DNA from: JAJRXR01 sp041987545
GTDB lineage: Bacteria > Planctomycetota > Phycisphaerae > Phycisphaerales > UBA1924
Direction of reading: 5' to 3'
Assembly (NCBI GenBank): GCA_041987545.1
Contig: JBHIWH010000008.1
Span: 62,001-126,000 of the forward strand
Length of the DNA: 64,000 nucleotides
Shown piece after piece: positions 43,427 through 52,568 of this stretch. The notes below the pieces were generated by a model. The model saw nothing but the letters and a program-made list of their open reading frames with translations, ran no database searches and was not told the origin of the DNA. Each line of letters opens with the position of its first letter. Positions within the stretch are counted from its first letter, which is position 1. Position numbers and translations under genes: made by a program.

Positions 43427-44989
43427 TCAACCGAGCCAGCCGCGCTCGAACGTCATCCCCGGCGCGATCGCCGCGGCGTCGCCGGTCTCGACCATCCCCG
43501 CGATCGGGATCGTGGTGTAGTCCAGGGCGAACGCGCCCGCCGGGCGGTGGTTGCCCGACCAGCCGAGGCCGCCGAAGGGCAGCTTGCTGGAGGCGCCGGC
43601 GGTGCCGCAGTTGACGTTGACGCACCCGGCCCGGGCCTCTCCCATGAACCGCTCGATCGCGGATTGGTCCTTCGAGAAGACCGAGGCGGCCAGGCCGTAG
43701 CGCGTCGCGTTCGCCTGCTCGACGCCCTCGTCCAGGGACGACACGGTCGAGATCCGCAGCAGCGGCCCGAAGACCTCCTCGTCGCACCCGGCGTCGTTCC
43801 CATCGACGGCGAACCGATCGACGCGGACGACCGAGGGCGTCAGGTACCAGCCCGCGGGGTCGTTCCCGGCCGGGTCGGGGATTGCGGTGGATTCGAGGAT
43901 GACCTCGCCGCCCGAGGCCGCGAAGCGCCGCTCGGCGTCGAACACCGCCGCCCGGGACTGCTCGCTGATGATCGGGCCCATGAACACCGGGTGCTCGGCC
44001 CTCGGGTACCCGACGACGAGCGTGGACGCGGCCTTGACGATCGCCGGGATCAAGAGGTCGGCGACCGACTCGTGGACGATCGCCCGGCGCGTGCACGTGC
44101 ATCTCTGCCCCGTCGTGTTGAACGCGCAGCGGACGATCTCGACCGCGGCCTGGTGCAGGTCCGCGTCGGGCATGACGACGGCGGCGTTGTTGCCGCCCAT
44201 CTCCAGGGCGACGATCTTGCCCGGCTGGTCGAGATTCGCCTCCAGGATCTTGCGACCGACGGGCCAGGAGCCGGTGAACAGGACGCCGTCCACGTCGGCC
44301 CGCGCCGCCAGGTCCGCGGCGATGTCGGCCCCGCCCTGCACCAGGTTGAACACACCGGGCGGGGCGCCCTCGGCCTCGAGGGCCTCGGCGAGCATCTCGG
44401 CCAGGGCTTGGCCGACCGCCGGCGTCTTGTCGCTGGGCTTGAAGACGATCGTGTTTCCCGTGAGCAGGGCCGGGACGATGTGCCCGTTGGGCAGGTGGGC
44501 CGGGAAGTTGAACGGGCCCAGCACGCTCATCACGCCGTGCGGGCGGTACCAGCAGCGGCCCTGGCGTGTGTCGTTGATCGGCACGTCGTACGGGGTCACG
44601 CGGTGGCGTCCGCTGAACTCGCCGGCTTCGAGCGTGATGTCCACCTTGGCCGCGAGCAGGCCCGCCTCCTGGCGCGACTCCCAGAGGGCCTTGCCGGTCT
44701 CGTCGGCGATCAGGCCCGCGATCCGCTCGGCCCGGTCCTTGGCGATCGACTGGTACCGCCGGAGCACCGCCTCGCGCCGCTCGACGGGCCAGCGTGACCA
44801 GGCGGGCAGCGCCTGCCGCGCCGCGGCGACCGCGTCCGACGCGTGCGGCGGGCAGGGCGTCCCGGTCCAGAGCGTGCGCGCCGGCTCGGCGGGGCTCGTC
44901 GAGTCAATGCCCCCCGGGCTCAGCTCTCGCCACTCGCCCCCCACGAGGTCCGACGGCGGGCGGTTCAGCGCCTCGTGCACGATGCTCAC
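43427..44989 (-). CDS. astD: Succinylglutamate-semialdehyde dehydrogenase
   Basis: Oxidises N-succinylglutamate 5-semialdehyde to N-succinylglutamate with NAD (fourth AST step). 520 residues, aldehyde-dehydrogenase fold. Seen: PHGVMSVLGPFNFPAHLPNG, the NAD-binding FTGSWPVGRKILEAN, catalytic Glu in VALEMGGNNAAVV, active Cys in CAFNTTGQRCTCTRRAIV, and the end FGGLGWSGNHRPAG. The pattern NTTGQRCTCTRR and LPNGH.. are typical of AstD. It lies 18 bases after astA. Confidence 0.93.
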   Translation of the reverse strand: MSIVHEALNRPPSDLVGGEWRELSPGGIDSTSPAEPARTLWTGTPCPPHASDAVAAARQALPAWSRWPVERREAVLRRYQSIAKDRAERIAGLIADETGKALWESRQEAGLLAAKVDITLEAGEFSGRHRVTPYDVPINDTRQGRCWYRPHGVMSVLGPFNFPAHLPNGHIVPALLTGNTIVFKPSDKTPAVGQALAEMLAEALEAEGAPPGVFNLVQGGADIAADLAARADVDGVLFTGSWPVGRKILEANLDQPGKIVALEMGGNNAAVVMPDADLHQAAVEIVRCAFNTTGQRCTCTRRAIVHESVADLLIPAIVKAASTLVVGYPRAEHPVFMGPIISEQSRAAVFDAERRFAASGGEVILESTAIPDPAGNDPAGWYLTPSVVRVDRFAVDGNDAGCDEEVFGPLLRISTVSSLDEGVEQANATRYGLAASVFSKDQSAIERFMGEARAGCVNVNCGTAGASSKLPFGGLGWSGNHRPAGAFALDYTTIPIAGMVETGDAAAIAPGMTFERGWLG

Positions 44990-45007
44990 TCCTCTCTGCG
45001 ATGCGAT

Positions 45008-46285
45008 TCAGGCGTCGCGCGACTCGTCCAGCGATGCCAGGATCTGGTCGAGCTTGTCCTGGATGATCTGCGCCACGTCCGAGACCGGCAGCGCCGCGAG
45101 GCGCCGACCGGCGAGCTGCTTGCGGCGGAGGCGCAGCTCCTCACGCAGGTGGATCTCGGGGATCGGCTCGCGGGGCCGACGGTCGGCGGAGAACGCGAGC
45201 GGGCTGACCATGACCGGGTCGCCGTCGCCGACACCGAGCGCGCGCATGGCCTCGTCGTCCAGCCCCAGCCCGCCGTCACCGACGTACCCGACGCGGGCGC
45301 GGACCGCCGTGAAGCCGGCGTCGGTCTCGGCGCTGACCAGCGCGTCGGTGTCCAGCGGCCCGCCTGCCGCCCCGCGGACACTCCGCGTCTCGCACGCCAG
45401 GGCCCGCAGATCGCTGAGCCGCATCTCCAGGTGCGGGCCGGCGTCGAACGGGTCCACGCGGTTGGTCTCGCGGAAGCCGATGTCCTTGAGCATCTCGGCC
45501 GCCGGACGGGTGCCCTGGGAGACCTGCCCGATCGTGTCGAGCACCACGTCGGGCAGCAGCGACAGGTTCACGAACTTGGGCAGCAGCTCGTACATGAACT
45601 CCCGCTTGTCGTTGTGCGTGGACAGGCGGTCGGCGTCGTCGTAGCTCATGTTGATGAACTTGCGGATCACCAGGCGCCAGAACGCCGTCCCGTCGTTGTA
45701 CCCGTCGACCGGCGCCATCATCTCCGTCAGGAGGCGGTCGGAGAACCACCGGGAGTGAGCCTTGAGGTAGTGGAACCGGGCGTAGCTGACGAGCTTGCCC
45801 AGCCCCCGCCCCCGCGTGTCGTGCCGGAGGACGTTCCCGCCCAGCTCCGTCGGGTACCCGGTGTCCTGGAACAGGATCGCGTAGACGTGCTCCATCCGCC
45901 CGGAGGTGATCATCCGGTCGGCGGCGTCCTCGGGCTCGTTCGGCCCGTGCACGGACTTGGACAGCAGCGCGCTCTCTCGCACGAGGCGGAGCAGCTGGTA
46001 CGACAGGTTCGGGTGGTCCCGGGCGATCATCCCGCCGCGGATCGCCGACGTGCCCAGGCACGAGCCGTCCGGGGCCTCGAGGACGAGCATGTAGTTGTCG
46101 CGTGTGCGGTCGTGGTCGGCGGGCGGCGCCGGCACGTCCGACACCCGCGTGAACGACTGCTCGCTGACCCCCACCATCCGAGCGATCTTCTCGCCGTACG
46201 GGGGCAGGTTGATGAAGTTGCCCGTGTGGGCCAACTCGAGCAGAGCGGGCACGTCGGAGTCGCGGGCCTGGCGGAGCCGGAACAT
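45008..46285 (-). CDS. astA: Arginine N-succinyltransferase
   Basis: Transfers succinyl from succinyl-CoA to the alpha-amino group of arginine (and, in some members, ornithine), first AST step. 425 residues from ATG 46285, longer than the usual ~340-345. GNAT-like: MFRLRQARDSDVPALLELAH, HPNLSYQLLRLVRESALL, FQDTGYPTELGGNVLRHDTR, GRGLGKLVSYARFHYLK, DTIGQVSQGTRPAAEMLKDI and VDPFDAGPHLE, the last very close to the AstA consensus. About 80 extra C-terminal residues (for example LREELRLRRKQLAGRRLAAL) look helical and charged. It follows the class III aminotransferase by 19 bases. An in-frame ATG at 46339 would overlap the upstream gene. Confidence 0.93.
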   Translation of the reverse strand: MFRLRQARDSDVPALLELAHTGNFINLPPYGEKIARMVGVSEQSFTRVSDVPAPPADHDRTRDNYMLVLEAPDGSCLGTSAIRGGMIARDHPNLSYQLLRLVRESALLSKSVHGPNEPEDAADRMITSGRMEHVYAILFQDTGYPTELGGNVLRHDTRGRGLGKLVSYARFHYLKAHSRWFSDRLLTEMMAPVDGYNDGTAFWRLVIRKFINMSYDDADRLSTHNDKREFMYELLPKFVNLSLLPDVVLDTIGQVSQGTRPAAEMLKDIGFRETNRVDPFDAGPHLEMRLSDLRALACETRSVRGAAGGPLDTDALVSAETDAGFTAVRARVGYVGDGGLGLDDEAMRALGVGDGDPVMVSPLAFSADRRPREPIPEIHLREELRLRRKQLAGRRLAALPVSDVAQIIQDKLDQILASLDESRDA

Positions 46286-46304
46286 CGGATCACCCCCGTC
46301 CGGC

Positions 46305-47759
46305 TCAGCCCGCGGCCTTGGCGAGCCCGCGCTCGACACGCTCGAACACCCGCGGCCAGTCCTCGAGCTTCATCACGCCCAGGGGCGGGAGCATCCTGAG
46401 GTGGAACGGCCCGTGCCCGCAGTAGAACACGATCACGCCCTCGTCGAAACAGGTTCGGCAGGCCTTGGTGACCCTGGCCTTGTCGCCGCCGAATGGCGTC
46501 ATCCGCATCATCCCCCCCTGCCCGCCGACGATGTCCGAGGTGCCCGGCATGCCCGGGACGTACGGCACGTCGGGGAACCAGTCGGGATGCCTGGCCGCCA
46601 GGGCCTTGACCTGCTCGCGGAACGCGTTGTGGTGTGTGACGATCGAGCCGTCGGCGCCGTAGTAGTCGCCGTCGCGGAGCCGCTCCAGGATCCTCGCGCC
46701 GGCGGCGAACGCGGTCGCCGTTCCCGTGAACGTGCCCGAGAGCAGGCCGGGCTTCGGGCTGTACTCCTCGGTGAAGAGCGTCGCGCAGACCTGGGTCATC
46801 TTGCCCACGCAGAAGACGTCCACGTACTCGCCCAGGTCAAAGTGCTCGTAGGCGAACATCTGGTCGGTCCGCCCGAACGTCTGGATCTCGTCGTCCCAGA
46901 CCGCGATGCCGTTAGAACGGCAGCACTCCATGAGGGCCTTGAAGTAGTCGCGGGTGGAGGTGTTGAACCCGCCCTCGCCCTGGACCAGCTCGAAGATGAA
47001 GCAGGCGTGCTGCTTCGGGTAGCGGTCGATGTACTGCTGCAGGTGCATGAGGGCCATGTCGATGTAGCGGTTGGCGCCGATGTGCTCGGCCGCGACCTCG
47101 TCGTAGAAAGGCATGTAGTCGACCTGGGTCGACAGCGGGATCCCGACGCGGGCGCCGGCCGAGTCCCCGATCTGCGCCATGGTGATCGTCCGCCCCATGA
47201 AGCAGTCCTTGAAGGCGATGACCCGGCTCGCGGGCGCGTGCTTCTGGTAGCAGATCTTGAGGGCGTTCTCGTTGGCCAGCGCCCCCGTGGGCGAGATGAA
47301 GGCGTGCTTGAGCCTCGAGTTCCGCCCGGCGAGTTCGAGCAGCGTCTCGGAGAAGTGGTACCCCTCCCAGCCGGCCTGCAGGTTGCCGTGGTTCGTGGTG
47401 TCCCCGATCGCGGTCCGGACCTGGGTCTCGATGAGGTCGGGGTCCGAGTGCCCGAAGAAGTTGACGCCGATGCCCGTGATCATGTCCCACTTGACCGAGC
47501 CGTCCATCAGCTCGACCAGGGCCCCGTTGCCGATCCCGGAGCCGATGTACGGGTACAGCAGCCCGCGGCCGCGGGTCTCGCCGGCCCGCTTCATGAACTC
47601 GTCGTAGCTCTCGCTCAGCCCGTCGACCGGGCCGCGGACGTCGGTGATCTGCGCGCTCCTGGCCCGCACCTCGGCGACGATCGCGTCGACCGCCTGGTTG
47701 ATCGCGGGGCTGTCCTGGAGTTGGGCGCCGTGGGTGGCGGCCCCGGTTGTCGTGCTCAT
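46305..47759 (-). CDS. Class III PLP-dependent aminotransferase, probable AstC role
   Basis: 484 residues. Aminotransferase class III features: SGIGNGALVELMDGSVKWDM, ISPTGALANENALKICYQKH, AFKDCFMGRTITMAQIG, the Asp of VWDDEIQTFGRTDQMF (cofactor ring contact) and the internal aldimine Lys in CVGKMTQVCATLF. It is longer and more divergent than standard succinylornithine transaminase (~406). Position between the M20 and astA genes, with gaps of 10 and 19 bases, suggests it converts N-succinylornithine to N-succinylglutamate semialdehyde. Other omega-amino donors such as ornithine or putrescine are not excluded. Confidence 0.85.
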   Translation of the reverse strand: MSTTTGAATHGAQLQDSPAINQAVDAIVAEVRARSAQITDVRGPVDGLSESYDEFMKRAGETRGRGLLYPYIGSGIGNGALVELMDGSVKWDMITGIGVNFFGHSDPDLIETQVRTAIGDTTNHGNLQAGWEGYHFSETLLELAGRNSRLKHAFISPTGALANENALKICYQKHAPASRVIAFKDCFMGRTITMAQIGDSAGARVGIPLSTQVDYMPFYDEVAAEHIGANRYIDMALMHLQQYIDRYPKQHACFIFELVQGEGGFNTSTRDYFKALMECCRSNGIAVWDDEIQTFGRTDQMFAYEHFDLGEYVDVFCVGKMTQVCATLFTEEYSPKPGLLSGTFTGTATAFAAGARILERLRDGDYYGADGSIVTHHNAFREQVKALAARHPDWFPDVPYVPGMPGTSDIVGGQGGMMRMTPFGGDKARVTKACRTCFDEGVIVFYCGHGPFHLRMLPPLGVMKLEDWPRVFERVERGLAKAAG

Positions 47760-47769
47760 CGCTGCTCCG

Positions 47770-48984
47770 TCAGTTCTCGTCCGTGCCGCGCTCGCTGAGG
47801 CGTGCGATCAGGACGGCCAGGAGCTGGCAGCGCTCGACGAGGCTGTCCAGCTCGATCCATTCATCGGGGGTGTGCAACCCACCGCCGCGGACGCCGAGCG
47901 TATCGATCGTCGGCAGGCCCGCGTCCTGCATGATATTGCCGTCGCAGACGCCGCCCGTCTTCGTGAAGGGCAGCGACTGGCCCAGGCCCTCCGCCACGCC
48001 GCGCGCGCTCAGGGCGAGCCGCTCCGTCTGGGCCTTCAGCGGCTTGGCCGGGCGGTTGAAGCTCCGGCGGACGACGACCGAGGGCATCGCGTCGGGCTCG
48101 GTCTGGAGGGCGTCGAGCATGGCCCCGGTCTCATCGGCCACCTCGCGCGTCGGGAACCGCACGTTTCCCCACGCCAGGGCCCGATCGGGCACCGCGTTGG
48201 TCGCGTTCCCGCCCCGGATGGGTCCGATACTGATGATCCGCCCCGCGCCCTCGTCCGCCATCGCCGCGACCCGGGCGATGCACTCGGCCAGCTTCGTCAC
48301 CGCCGACACGCCCCGCCCGAACTCCCGCCCGACGTGCGCCGCCCGTCCCCGGCACTCGATGACGAACTGGCCCGAGCCCATCCGCTCGACCGCCAGCTCG
48401 CCCCCGGGCAGGGCCGGCTCGAGGGCGACGCCGAACTCGTGCCTGCCCGCCTCGGCCCGGATGGCGCCCTCGGAGTGGTAACTGCCGGTCTCCTCGTCGG
48501 CGTTCATGAGGAACGACCAGGACGCGTCGATGCCGGCCTCCTCGAGGGCCTCCAGGGCCGCGACGGCGATGACGAGCCCGCCCTTCATGTCCACGCAGCC
48601 CGGCCCTGTTCCGGTCCTGCCGTCGGGCGCGATGTGCAGCTCGCGGAAGTCGCCCTCGGGGTCGTGGACGGTGTCCAGGTGCCCGGCGATGAGCACCGGT
48701 CGCAGCGTCCCCCGGTCCGTCCTGCGGCAGACCGCGGTGGGCGGCGCCTGACCCGCGCCCCCACCGCCGAACAGCCAGTCGGGGCGAGGCTCGCCCTCGT
48801 GCCGCTCGAAGTCGGCGCCCAGCGCCGTCAGGCGCGACGCGAATCGCTCCCGGGTCTCGTCGATCGCGGGCGTGTTCGATCCGCCGGTGGGCAGGCCGAC
48901 GTGAAGGCGCAGATCGTCGAGCAGCGCCCCGCGTCTGGACGCGATGGTCTCGACCAGCTTCTGCTCCCGCGCGCTCAGGGTCAC
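47770..48984 (-). CDS. M20-family metallohydrolase (ArgE/DapE/CPG2 type)
   Basis: 404 residues from GTG 48984. Dizinc amidohydrolase fold: LIAGHLDTVHDPEG (metal His and catalytic Asp), GPGCVDMKGGLVIAVAAL (bridging Asp), NADEETGSYHSE (general-base Glu and metal Glu), with the dimerisation domain VIECRGRAAHVGREFGRG and the last metal His in GLHTPDEWIELDS. The nearest relatives by eye are carboxypeptidase G2 and DapE/ArgE. DapE shows that M20 enzymes can desuccinylate an N-succinyl amino acid, so cleavage of N-succinylglutamate to glutamate plus succinate, the AstE reaction, is the inferred job. It is the first gene of the AST-like operon (10 bases to the aminotransferase). Confidence 0.88.
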   Translation of the reverse strand: MTLSAREQKLVETIASRRGALLDDLRLHVGLPTGGSNTPAIDETRERFASRLTALGADFERHEGEPRPDWLFGGGGAGQAPPTAVCRRTDRGTLRPVLIAGHLDTVHDPEGDFRELHIAPDGRTGTGPGCVDMKGGLVIAVAALEALEEAGIDASWSFLMNADEETGSYHSEGAIRAEAGRHEFGVALEPALPGGELAVERMGSGQFVIECRGRAAHVGREFGRGVSAVTKLAECIARVAAMADEGAGRIISIGPIRGGNATNAVPDRALAWGNVRFPTREVADETGAMLDALQTEPDAMPSVVVRRSFNRPAKPLKAQTERLALSARGVAEGLGQSLPFTKTGGVCDGNIMQDAGLPTIDTLGVRGGGLHTPDEWIELDSLVERCQLLAVLIARLSERGTDEN

Positions 48985-49034
48985 GGGCGACTCTAGGCCG
49001 TCGCCTCACGACAACCCGCGGCTCAGGCAGGGCC

Positions 49035-50477
49035 TCAGACCCCCAGCAGCGCAACCTGGGCGAGCATGGCGAGCCCGCCCAGCGCGAACGCGAGCAGCGC
49101 CATCGCCTTGGCCCCCCTCGCCTCCCGGTCGGCCCGGAGCCGGTCGGCCGGGCGCCCGACGATCGAGGCCAGGCGCCGCTGCCGCTCCCGGATCGACCCG
49201 TGGCGCCAGGTGAACTTGCCCGGGTCGATCCCGTTGAGCCTCGCGACGCGGCCCAGGGCCCTGGACATCGTCCCCGCGGCCTCGGCGTCGATCACCACGC
49301 CCCGCCGCTCGGGCGTCATCCCCGACAGGTGCTGGGCGGCGAACGCGTCCGCCTGCCACTCGAACCGGCGGCTGACCAGGCCCAGGACCACCAGCACGCC
49401 GGCGAACACCGCGATCATCGAGGCGATGTTGACCGCCCCGGCCAGCGCCGGCGCCGAGCCGAGAGGCGTGAACCGCAGCACGGCCTCGGTCCCGAAGCCC
49501 ACGGGGGCCGAGATGACCAGCACGGACCCGAGCGCCGCGATCCCGAGCCAGAGCACGTGGCGCCGTCGGACGTGCCCGATCTCGTGGGCCGCGACCGCCT
49601 CGACCTCGCGCTCGTCGAGCAGCTCGATGAGCGCGTCGGAGACGACGATGTACCGGAGCCTGGCGAGCAGGCCGAGCACCGCCGCGTTGACGATCGTGCC
49701 GCCCGTCTGCCAGACCAGGATCGATCGGACGCGGACGCGGTGCCGCTGGCAGAGTTCTTCGAGCCCCTCTCGCAGCGGGCCCGCGCCGATGGGCGCCGCG
49801 TTCCACATCCGCCGCATGATCGGCGGGCTCAGCGCGAGCACGCCGACGACGCCCAGCATCTGCACGCCGACGGCCAGCGCCCCCTCCGGCTCGACGCCCG
49901 CCAGCGCGAACGCCCGCGCGCTCAGCTGGCCCCACGCCAGGATGAGCGTCAGGGGCGCGCCCATGAAGAGCACGCTCTGGCGGAAGCTGGCCCAGGTGTA
50001 CCGCCATCGCCCCGGAAACGGGTGGACCGGGCGTCCTTCCTCCAGACGCCGGAACAGCACCGCCTCGCGGATCCTCCGCTCGACCGGGTACATCGCCCAG
50101 TGCATCGCGCCGATCGCGACCACGGGGATCGCCAGCACGCACAGCTCATCGATGAGGACGACGTCGCCGATCCAGCGACGCACGAGGTCCAGCAGTCCGA
50201 TCGCGAAGACGTTCCCGGCGTGGGCCAGGAGGACGGCCCACCGGAACGCCGCCGCCCCGTCCTCGGCTCGACGGATCGCCCGGACCGACCCGCGCCGGTC
50301 CATCGCCCGCGTGCAGCCGCGGATCCACACCCACAGCCCGAGCCAGAGCACGACAAGGGGCACGAGAGAGAGCGCGACAACACGGGCCGGCTCGGGTGAC
50401 TCACCGAGCAACGGCGCCCCGAACGACTCCCGCGTGAACACGACGACGAAGAGCGCGATGATCAGGAACTCATGCAC
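49035..50477 (-). CDS. Membrane M48 (Ste24/HtpX-like) metalloprotease
   Basis: 480 residues. Several membrane helices in the first 230 residues, then the zinc site HEIGH in EVEAVAAHEIGHVRRRHVLW near 290 and the Glu/Asp motif in RFEWQADAFAAQHLSG near 370. GGTIVNAAVLGLLARLRYIV and VSDALIELLDEREVEAV are typical of M48. Likely degrades damaged membrane or periplasmic proteins. It follows the lipoprotein gene by 30 bases; the M20 gene starts 50 bases further on. Confidence 0.92.
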   Translation of the reverse strand: MHEFLIIALFVVVFTRESFGAPLLGESPEPARVVALSLVPLVVLWLGLWVWIRGCTRAMDRRGSVRAIRRAEDGAAAFRWAVLLAHAGNVFAIGLLDLVRRWIGDVVLIDELCVLAIPVVAIGAMHWAMYPVERRIREAVLFRRLEEGRPVHPFPGRWRYTWASFRQSVLFMGAPLTLILAWGQLSARAFALAGVEPEGALAVGVQMLGVVGVLALSPPIMRRMWNAAPIGAGPLREGLEELCQRHRVRVRSILVWQTGGTIVNAAVLGLLARLRYIVVSDALIELLDEREVEAVAAHEIGHVRRRHVLWLGIAALGSVLVISAPVGFGTEAVLRFTPLGSAPALAGAVNIASMIAVFAGVLVVLGLVSRRFEWQADAFAAQHLSGMTPERRGVVIDAEAAGTMSRALGRVARLNGIDPGKFTWRHGSIRERQRRLASIVGRPADRLRADREARGAKAMALLAFALGGLAMLAQVALLGV

Positions 50478-50507
50478 ACACGTTCCCAGCCGGGCCCCGG
50501 CCCGTCG

Positions 50508-52058
50508 TCAGCGGCTGATCTCGCCCAGGTCCACACTCGACCCGTCGGGGGCGTAGCAGTCCACGTTCATCCGCTCGCCGGTCAGGGACGTGAACACGAT
50601 GGTCGTCCGACCGGACCGTGCCGCCTGCTCGATGTCCGACTCGCTCGGTCCGGCGACGTCGCTCAGGCGCGACGACCACGCGTTGAGCCGGAAGTGGGCC
50701 AGGGCCCGGTCGGAGTACCGGGTCATGTCCTCGCCGACGACGTACCGCTCGTCGAGCCCGCGGTCGCGGGCCCTGGGCCGAAAGAGGATCAGCTTCCACG
50801 CGCCGGTCGAGCCGGCCTCGGAGCCGGCGCCTTCGGCCTGCAGCGTTCCGCCGTAGGACGTGGCCTCGTCGTCCCGGTCCGCGTCGGCGTACAGGAACAC
50901 ACGCTCCACGATCGCCGGGTCGCGGACGGCGTCGTCGATCACCAGCAGCGTCAGCAGGTCCGCCCAGTCGAGCCGCTCGGCCCAGTCGCGGAGGCGGTAG
51001 GCCCGCCCAGTCCGCTTGATCCGCAGCTCCTTGGTCCGGCGGTGCACGGGGCGCGTCGAGAGCCGCGTGTCCAGCTCCGCGAGCAGGCGCGGGCGGGACG
51101 CGGCGACCCACTCGGGTCGGGCGGCGGCGGCCCAGCGGATCGCCTCGGCGTGCCGAAGCTCGAGGCCGTTCCGCTGCTCGCCCTCGAGCATCGACACGGC
51201 GCGGGTCGTCTCGTTCCACCAGGCCTCGTTCTTCTCACGCTCATCGATCGTGACGGGCCGGCGGAGCGAGCGGAGCCACTCGAGCTCGGCCGATGTCTGC
51301 GGGACGCACGCCAGGTCGTGGAGGCAGCGGCGGAGGTCGTCCACGATCAGGGCGGCGTCCGGCGGCAGATCGACCTGACCGCCCACACGCAGCAGCAACG
51401 CGGACCGGACCTCGCCGCCCGGGTCGAGCCGGGACAGCAGCTCCCACGCGTCGGCCCGAGTGCCTTCCCGCCAGCGGCCGTCGTCCCAGCCTGGCGGGGC
51501 GTCGCCGGGCTCGAGAAACGCGTCGAACACGACGCCACCGAGCGTCTCGCCCGGGTGCAGGGCCTCGATCGCGGCACGCTCCGTCCGAATGGCGTCGTCG
51601 ACGTCGTCGACTGGCCGGGCGAAGCTGCGGATGAGCGGGGTCGTGAGTTCTTCCCAGCCCCGCTCGCCGGCGGCCTGCGACATGATCGCGACGATCGTCC
51701 GCTCGGGCTCACGGGGCAGCATGGCCGCGGCCAGCGCCCTCGACTCGCCCTCCCCCTCGGGCGTGGGATCGGTCATGAGCGTCCGGACGAGCTGCTCGCG
51801 GATCGGGAGAGGCGTGGAGGGCGAGCGGGCGAGGCCGCGCATCGCCGCCCGAGTTTCTTCGCGATCGCGTGCGCCGCCCTCGACCTCGGCCCAGGCGAGC
51901 TGGGCCGCATCGACCCTGTCGCGGATCGGAAGGTCGGGATTCCGGAGGTCCAGGAGGGGGTCGCCGGTCGGCTGGGGCTGGCCGGAGCGGCACGAGGCGC
52001 TCCCCAGGAGACCCGTCGCCAGAATCACAACCCCGATAATCCGCAGCCGTGCGTGCAT
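50508..52058 (-). CDS. Hypothetical secreted (lipo)protein
   Basis: 516 residues starting at ATG 52058 with a signal peptide (RIIGVVILATGLLGSASCRS). The Cys after SAS could be lipidated, but the lipobox is weak. The rest is an alpha-helical armadillo- or HEAT-like array with no recognised enzyme motif: DAAQLAWAEVEGGARDREET, RGWEELTTPLIRSFARPVDD, GEVRSALLLRVGGQVDLPP. The upstream in-frame extension to 52808 would overlap csrA and nfu antisense and is rejected. First gene of a possible transcript running into M48 and the AST operon. Confidence 0.75.
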   Translation of the reverse strand: MHARLRIIGVVILATGLLGSASCRSGQPQPTGDPLLDLRNPDLPIRDRVDAAQLAWAEVEGGARDREETRAAMRGLARSPSTPLPIREQLVRTLMTDPTPEGEGESRALAAAMLPREPERTIVAIMSQAAGERGWEELTTPLIRSFARPVDDVDDAIRTERAAIEALHPGETLGGVVFDAFLEPGDAPPGWDDGRWREGTRADAWELLSRLDPGGEVRSALLLRVGGQVDLPPDAALIVDDLRRCLHDLACVPQTSAELEWLRSLRRPVTIDEREKNEAWWNETTRAVSMLEGEQRNGLELRHAEAIRWAAAARPEWVAASRPRLLAELDTRLSTRPVHRRTKELRIKRTGRAYRLRDWAERLDWADLLTLLVIDDAVRDPAIVERVFLYADADRDDEATSYGGTLQAEGAGSEAGSTGAWKLILFRPRARDRGLDERYVVGEDMTRYSDRALAHFRLNAWSSRLSDVAGPSESDIEQAARSGRTTIVFTSLTGERMNVDCYAPDGSSVDLGEISR

Positions 52059-52187
52059 GGGGCGGAAGTGTACCGGCCCTGGGCCGACCAGAATCCGAGA
52101 GTGATTCCAGCCTCGCCGGCTACAATGGTCCCGCCGGCGCCGAGAGCGCCACGCCAGGGCACGGACGTCCGACGGAGCGGCTCCAGC

Positions 52188-52451
52188 ATGACCCCCGATG
52201 AACAGCCAGCCTCGGATTCCGCGGCCGTCCTCGACCAGGTCGCCCGGGTGCTCGATCTGATCCGCCCTGCCATCCAGGCCGACGGCGGCGATGTCGAGCT
52301 CATCGATGTGGACGACGAGGGGATCGTTCGGATCCGCCTGCACGGGGCGTGCGTGGGCTGCCCGTCCAGTTCGATGACGCTTAAGCTCGGTATTGAGAGG
52401 AACTTGCGCGAGCATGTCCCCTCGGTCGCGGGCGTCGAGGCGATCGAGTAG
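52188..52451 (+). CDS. NFU-type iron-sulfur cluster carrier
   Basis: 87 residues, a free NifU C-terminal (NFU) domain. The CxxC that holds a 4Fe-4S cluster is in HGACVGCPSSSMTLKLGIER; RPAIQADGGDVELIDVD and EGIVRIRLHG complete the domain. Such small proteins deliver clusters to apo-enzymes. Divergent from the hypothetical lipoprotein (129 bases), and followed by csrA. Confidence 0.94.
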   Translation: MTPDEQPASDSAAVLDQVARVLDLIRPAIQADGGDVELIDVDDEGIVRIRLHGACVGCPSSSMTLKLGIERNLREHVPSVAGVEAIE

Positions 52452-52568
52452 ACGCCCGTCGGCGGCGTTTGCAATCCGCGCTTTTGCCTGCCTGCGGCTA
52501 TCGCTATCCTCTTGGCACTGCGTGGCCTGGGAGGACTCCGGGCCTTTCACGGAGACGGGAGCCGTCTG

